Source: UBA7957 sp965222695
GTDB taxonomy: Bacteria; Pseudomonadota; Gammaproteobacteria; Granulosicoccales; Granulosicoccaceae
DNA: 64,000 nucleotides
Direction of reading: 5' to 3'
Assembly: GCA_965222695.1 (NCBI GenBank)
Contig: OZ244967.1
Location: forward strand, 992,001 to 1,056,000
The notes beneath the pieces are model-generated. The model worked only from the letters and a program-made list of their open reading frames with translations, made no database searches and was not told the origin of the DNA. This document shows, in pieces, positions 60,034-64,000 of this stretch. Each line of letters begins with the position of its first letter. Position 1 is the stretch's first letter. Both the position numbers and the translations under genes were made by a program.

Positions 60034-61546
60034 AAAGCGATTTTCCGGAAATGGCTTTTCGTTGTAACAGGGGTGAAACGCGATAGCGGTCCTCCCCATA
60101 GTGCCGGGCGAGGTTTTCAAGTACTTCGACCACAAATGCCAGGCCGAGATCACTGGCCCAAAGCAGCGGCCCCTTGGGATAGTTAACCCCGAATTGCATC
60201 GCTGTATCGACGGCGGACGCTTGACAGACACGTTGATTGACAGCGTCGGCCCCTTCATTGGCCAGCATGCAAACCGTTCTTAATACGCAAAGCCCGGGTA
60301 TATCGTCGATATAGGATACTTTTTTACCCAGAGCCTGAAAAAGACCGCTGGCATCGTTTTTGGCTTGAAGGCTGCACTGGTCTGCGGCGGTGAGCGCGAC
60401 CCGGCTGCAGCTGGTAAAATCGTAAGCGAGATCCGACAATACAATATTGTGCCGATCTTCTTCCGCCGCGCGACGGCTTGCACTTCGCCCATCGGACAGT
60501 TTTATCCACGCCGCGCCGGCCTGAATTGAATTGTCATCGGTATTGCTTTCTTTGAAACCTATATTGTTCTCCCGCAATAAGGCTTTCATCGGTTCTATAA
60601 AGAGTCCGTTTCCATGCAGGCCGATAGGATCGGGCAGAGGGTAATCCGGCTCGGTTTGCACAATAGGTTTTTCGGCGTCTTTCGAATAGATGTAGAATCC
60701 ACGGCCGCTTTTTCGCCCGAGATAACCTGCGTCGACTAATTCCTTCTGAATCAGACTGGGTTTGAATCGCGAATCACCGTAATAGGCTTCGAAGACCGAA
60801 CATGTCACCGCATAGTTGACATCTTGGCCGATCAGATCCATTAACTCAAAAGGCCCCATGCGAAAGTTTCCCGTCTCACGCATGATGGCGTCCACAGTCA
60901 CGGTGTCAGCGGCGGCTTCTTCAACAATGCGCAGGCTTTCGGCATAAAATGGTCTCGCGACCCGGTTAACGATAAATCCTGGAGTCGAACGGGTAAAAAC
61001 GGGCATTTTCCCCCAGGCGAGGGCGGTTTCATAAACGCTTTCGGCAACATTTTTATCCGTAGCCAGGGAACTGATCACTTCGACCAGTTTCATGACAGGC
61101 GCCGGATTAAAAAAATGCATACCCACCAGATTCTGCGGACGCTGCAAGACCGAGCCTATGGATGTCAGGGACAGGGAGGAGGTATTACTGCCGATGATCA
61201 CCTGTTCACTGCAGATCCGTTCCAGTTGCTGGAACAAGGTCTGCTTGATTTTCAGGTTTTCGATTATGGCTTCTACGATCAGTGAGCATGGAGCCAGGCT
61301 GTCAAGCGAATCGACGATCGAGATATTTCCGAGTATCGATTCCTTCTCTTGTACCGCGATGCGGTTTTTTTCCACCCGTTTCTGCAAGCCCTGCTCGATT
61401 TTGTCAAACCCTGCCGCAGCGGCATTCTCGGCAGCATCGTAGAGCAGGACTGAGTGCCCGGCCGCGGCTGCTACCTGTGCTATTCCCGTACCCATAGTGC
61501 CGGCACCGATTACACCGATGATTGCGTTTTTATCGAGCGCCGTCAT
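60026..61546 (-). CDS. paaH: 3-hydroxyadipyl-CoA dehydrogenase
   Basis: A 506-residue NAD-dependent 3-hydroxyacyl-CoA dehydrogenase: Rossmann IGVIGAGTMGTGIAQVAAAA, GMHFFNPAPVMKLVEVI (catalytic His) and a second C-terminal 3HCDH domain (about 420-500: NYPKGPLLWASDLGL). It oxidises 3-hydroxyadipyl-CoA to 3-oxoadipyl-CoA. It starts directly after the paaG stop. Confidence 0.94.
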   Translation of the reverse strand: MTALDKNAIIGVIGAGTMGTGIAQVAAAAGHSVLLYDAAENAAAAGFDKIEQGLQKRVEKNRIAVQEKESILGNISIVDSLDSLAPCSLIVEAIIENLKIKQTLFQQLERICSEQVIIGSNTSSLSLTSIGSVLQRPQNLVGMHFFNPAPVMKLVEVISSLATDKNVAESVYETALAWGKMPVFTRSTPGFIVNRVARPFYAESLRIVEEAAADTVTVDAIMRETGNFRMGPFELMDLIGQDVNYAVTCSVFEAYYGDSRFKPSLIQKELVDAGYLGRKSGRGFYIYSKDAEKPIVQTEPDYPLPDPIGLHGNGLFIEPMKALLRENNIGFKESNTDDNSIQAGAAWIKLSDGRSASRRAAEEDRHNIVLSDLAYDFTSCSRVALTAADQCSLQAKNDASGLFQALGKKVSYIDDIPGLCVLRTVCMLANEGADAVNQRVCQASAVDTAMQFGVNYPKGPLLWASDLGLAFVVEVLENLARHYGEDRYRVSPLLQRKAISGKSLYE

Positions 61547-62338
61547 TTAGTGCCCCCGGAACTGAGGTTTTCGTTTTTCCAAAAATGCATTGACGCCTTC
61601 CCGGTAATCGTCACTGCGTCCGGCCAGCCTTTGCAGATCCCTTTCCAGATCCAGTTGTCGATCAAAACTGTTCTGATCCGAGCTGATAATCGCTCGCTTG
61701 ATCAGGGCCAGGCCTCGGGTGGGCCCGTCAGCCAGAGACACTGCAAGCTTTTCCGCCTCGCTTTGCAGCGCTTCATCATCGACACAGCGATAAATCATGC
61801 CCCAGTTTTCCGCCTGTTCTGCACTGATTTTATCACCCAGCATGGATAGCGCCATAGCTCGCGCTCTGCCGACGAGCCGCGGCAGACTCCATGTGCCGCC
61901 GGAATCCGGAATAAGTCCGATTTTACAAAATGCCTGGATAAAACTGGCGGAACGGGCGGCGAGCACAATATCACAAGCCAGCGCAAGGTTGGCTCCGGCT
62001 CCCGCTGCAATACCGTTGACCGCACAGACCACCGGCATTTCCAGGGCCTGCAGACTACGCAGTAGGGGGTTGTAGTTTACTTCCAGTGACTCCCCGAGAT
62101 CCGGCATTTGTGCCGAGGGATTGACACGTCTGTCGGAAAGATCCTGCCCCGCACAGAATCCGCGGCCTTTTGCGCTGATCAATAAACAACGGGCAACATC
62201 GGATTTTTTAATTCGCTTAAGCGCCTCGCGGACTTCCTGATGCATCAGCGTATTAAAGCTGTTCAGTTTATCCGGCCGGTTCAGGGTGATTCGGGCAAGC
62301 GGATTATCAATACTGAATTCGATGGTTTCGAATGTCAT
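61547..62338 (-). CDS. paaG: 1,2-epoxyphenylacetyl-CoA isomerase
   Basis: A 263-residue crotonase-fold enzyme that isomerises ring-1,2-epoxyphenylacetyl-CoA to the oxepin. AKGRGFCAGQDLSDRRV and VCAVNGIAAGAGANLALACD are typical; the catalytic Asp is in IGLIPDSGGTWSLPRLVG. It follows paaF by 12 bases. Position between F and H and the DLSDR block favour PaaG over a general hydratase. Confidence 0.92.
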   Translation of the reverse strand: MTFETIEFSIDNPLARITLNRPDKLNSFNTLMHQEVREALKRIKKSDVARCLLISAKGRGFCAGQDLSDRRVNPSAQMPDLGESLEVNYNPLLRSLQALEMPVVCAVNGIAAGAGANLALACDIVLAARSASFIQAFCKIGLIPDSGGTWSLPRLVGRARAMALSMLGDKISAEQAENWGMIYRCVDDEALQSEAEKLAVSLADGPTRGLALIKRAIISSDQNSFDRQLDLERDLQRLAGRSDDYREGVNAFLEKRKPQFRGH

Positions 62339-62350
62339 GCGCTATTCTCC

Positions 62351-63130
62351 TTACCTGCCTTTGAATTCGGGACGACGTTTTTCGATAAAAGCCTGCATCC
62401 CTTCCCGGCGGTCTTCCGTTGCCGATAACAGTGTAAAGGCGTTGCGTTCCAGATTAAGACCGGTTTCGAGGGTGGTTTCATAGGCATCGAGCAGGCTTTT
62501 CTTGGCCAGCCGGACTGCGATGGGCGATTTCCCGGCAATGGTTTTTGCCAGATTCAGGGTGGTTTCCAGGGTGAGCTCGGGCTGGGTAATCCGGGCGATC
62601 AAGCCGAAGTCCAGAGCTGTTTGTGCGTCAATGGATTCACCGCTGAGCACCATTTTCATCGCCATGGATTTTCCGACCGTACGGATCAGCCGCTGGGTGC
62701 CTCCGGCGCCAGGCATTATGCCCAGATTGATCTCAGGTTGACCGAAGCTTGCGTTGCTGCCCGCAACTACTATATCGGCATGGAGGGCCAACTCGCATCC
62801 GCCGCCCAATGCGTAGCCATTGACCGCGGCCAGCAGGGGTTTGCTGAAGCGGCGAATGCCCGTCCAGTATTCCACCCGCTTGTCTTGCATAAAATCGACG
62901 GTATCCATGGCGGCCATTTCCTTGATATCCGCACCGGCAGCGAATACCTTTTCATTGCCGTATAGAACAGCGCAGCGGACATCGGTGTCGGATTCGGCGG
63001 TACAAAGGGCTTGACTGAGTTCGCTCAGCAGAGCGGTTCGAAGCGCATTGTATGACTCAGGCCGATTTAATCTGATCAGGATAACACCCTGGTCAGTTTC
63101 CTCGACCAGTATGTCTTGGTAGTCGCTCAT
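62351..63130 (-). CDS. paaF: 2,3-dehydroadipyl-CoA hydratase
   Basis: A 259-residue enoyl-CoA hydratase, first gene of the paaFGHIJK unit. The oxyanion segments EKVFAAGADIKEMAAMD and VNGYALGGGCELALHADIV hold the two catalytic-Glu regions together with QPEINLGIMPGAGGTQRLIR. It hydrates 2,3-dehydroadipyl-CoA. Its upstream region carries an inverted repeat shared with divergent paaY. Confidence 0.93.
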   Translation of the reverse strand: MSDYQDILVEETDQGVILIRLNRPESYNALRTALLSELSQALCTAESDTDVRCAVLYGNEKVFAAGADIKEMAAMDTVDFMQDKRVEYWTGIRRFSKPLLAAVNGYALGGGCELALHADIVVAGSNASFGQPEINLGIMPGAGGTQRLIRTVGKSMAMKMVLSGESIDAQTALDFGLIARITQPELTLETTLNLAKTIAGKSPIAVRLAKKSLLDAYETTLETGLNLERNAFTLLSATEDRREGMQAFIEKRRPEFKGR

Positions 63131-63245
63131 AAAAACCTCGTTGCAACAGGGAGACGGTTGATCCCTTCGCTTAATTCTTATGGGCCAGCGATGATCGCTT
63201 GCCTGTTATAAATGCCATTCCTAAGTTTACCGGTCTTACTAAAGA

Positions 63246-63282
63246 GATACAAGAATAATATAATATTTTAAATTTTTGTATC
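63246..63282. promoter_or_regulatory. Inverted repeat in the paaF/paaY divergent region
   Basis: GATACAA (63246-63252) and TTGTATC (63276-63282) form a perfect 7-base inverted repeat around an AT-rich 23-base centre, placed between divergent paaF and paaY. It may be an operator for PaaX or another regulator, or a promoter hairpin. The other 270 or so bases of this gap hold no gene. Confidence 0.45.
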
Positions 63283-63446
63283 ACGATGATATTCTGCTTC
63301 CTCCGCTTCCGGAAGTACATCACGGGTTTATACCTTTTTTACCCATCGAGAAACAGAAATTGTAATGGGAAAAATAAGCGGTATCATGTGAACGGCTGCC
63401 GTCCGGAGCGACAATTTTCAACGATTGATTCAATTTTGGAATTCGC

Positions 63447-64000
63447 ATGCCATTTTATGCTATCGACAATATCCGCCCCGTGGTTCATCCGCAAAGCTAT
63501 GTGCATCCGACCGCGACCCTGGTGGGCGATGTGATTGTGGGACCCGGCTGCTATATAGGTCCAAGCGCAAGTTTAAGAGGCGATTTCGGTCGTTTGATTC
63601 TGGGGGAGGGAGCGAATCTGCAGGATACTTGTGTGATGCACGGATTCCCGGGAACGGATTCGGTGATAGGCCGCAATGGTCATATCGGTCACGGAGCGGT
63701 ATTGCATGGTTGCGTTATCGAGGAAAATGCACTCATCGGCATGAACGCCGTGATCATGGATGGTGCGGTTGTGGGTGAATCGGCAATTGTCGCAGCGATG
63801 AGTTTCGTCAAGGCCGAATTCGAAGTGCCGGCCCGCCATTTAGTCGCCGGCATTCCGGGCAAAATCATGCGTGAACTGAGCGAGGAAGAAATCGAATGGA
63901 AACGGACCGGCACCAAGGACTACCAGGAACTGGCCGTCCGCTGCATGCAATCCATGGTTGAGACCACACCTTTAAGCGAAGTGGAACCCGATCGTGGCCG
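63447..64000 (+). CDS. paaY: PaaY hexapeptide-repeat carbonic anhydrase/thioesterase-like protein (cut by window edge)
   Basis: An open frame from ATG 63447 runs off the right edge without a stop, giving 184 residues of a left-handed beta-helix protein. The start MPFYAIDNIRPVVHPQSYVH and hexapeptide repeats (ATLVGDVIVGPGCYIGPSAS) are followed by His-containing metal sites (CVMHGFPGT, GHIGHGAVLHGC) and GKIMRELSEEEIEWK, typical of gamma-class carbonic anhydrase-like PaaY, which acts as an accessory thioesterase in phenylacetate breakdown. It is divergent from paaF. A few C-terminal residues may be missing. Confidence 0.92.
   Translation, partial: MPFYAIDNIRPVVHPQSYVHPTATLVGDVIVGPGCYIGPSASLRGDFGRLILGEGANLQDTCVMHGFPGTDSVIGRNGHIGHGAVLHGCVIEENALIGMNAVIMDGAVVGESAIVAAMSFVKAEFEVPARHLVAGIPGKIMRELSEEEIEWKRTGTKDYQELAVRCMQSMVETTPLSEVEPDRG

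Noticed and set aside
60034..60258. 75-residue N-terminal extension of PaaI
   Set aside because: It lies wholly within paaH in another frame and has no homology; the paaI family begins at the ATG at 60033.

Overview
The window looks like chromosomal DNA of a Gram-negative, probably marine or aquatic gammaproteobacterium. This is inferred from many lipoproteins with lipoboxes, a MipA/OmpV outer-membrane protein, a GlyGly-CTERM-type tail on a secreted protease, Pseudomonas-like REP sequences, a glutathione-dependent formaldehyde pathway, a heterotetrameric sarcosine oxidase operon and a paa cluster in E. coli-like order. Genus cannot be fixed from the sequence. No rRNA, tRNA, CRISPR array, prophage or complete insertion sequence was seen.

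Layout. 1-4 kb: end of an unknown gene, an AbrB-type membrane protein, a 2-hydroxyacid dehydrogenase, an exported dienelactone-hydrolase-like protein and a Crp/Fnr regulator. 4-7 kb: formaldehyde detoxification (fghA-frmA) with a divergent TetR regulator and an operator-like palindrome between them. 7-24 kb: a Kef-type antiporter, then envelope and secreted proteins: a 966-residue RCC1-like/calcium-repeat surface protein, an M16C peptidase, threonine aldolase, a 1122-residue M4 protease with a GlyGly-CTERM-like tail, a free-standing protease-propeptide-like lipoprotein, a LemA-TPM-TPM operon and a spondin-domain lipoprotein. 24-32 kb: DyP peroxidase, a metallo-beta-lactamase-fold hydrolase, and the methylcitrate cycle operon prpBCD with a divergent ScfR/RamB-like regulator and a cluster of TTTGCAAA-like sites. 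32-37 kb: an orphan OmpR-like regulator with a degenerate receiver, a small conserved protein, a MerR regulator/cation transporter pair and an Ig-like-repeat lipoprotein. 37-45 kb: a non-pyrrolysine MttB-like methyltransferase, remains of a dead FAD dehydrogenase gene, the sarcosine oxidase operon soxBDAG and a universal stress protein. 45-56 kb: ChaN-PDZ lipoprotein, hybrid histidine kinase, two poorly characterised envelope proteins, a membrane Ser/Thr kinase with a long coiled coil, then carbonic anhydrase, a GCS2-type ligase and a DUF2889 protein. 56-64 kb: phenylacetate catabolism, transcribed as paaF-G-H-I-J-K followed by paaX, with divergent paaY running off the right edge. The ring-oxygenase genes paaABCDE and paaZ are not in the window.

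How the parts fit. Several pathways meet at small acyl-CoAs and one-carbon units. The MttB homologue and sarcosine oxidase would strip methyl groups from betaine-type compounds and release formaldehyde equivalents, which frmA/fghA can oxidise. Phenylacetate is degraded to acetyl-CoA and succinyl-CoA, and propionyl-CoA is handled by prpBCD. The accessory interest lies in the calcium-repeat surface protein, the M4 protease with its free-standing propeptide, the Ser/Thr-kinase envelope gene group, two long-hairpin MITE-like elements with related ends, and two REP-like pairs.
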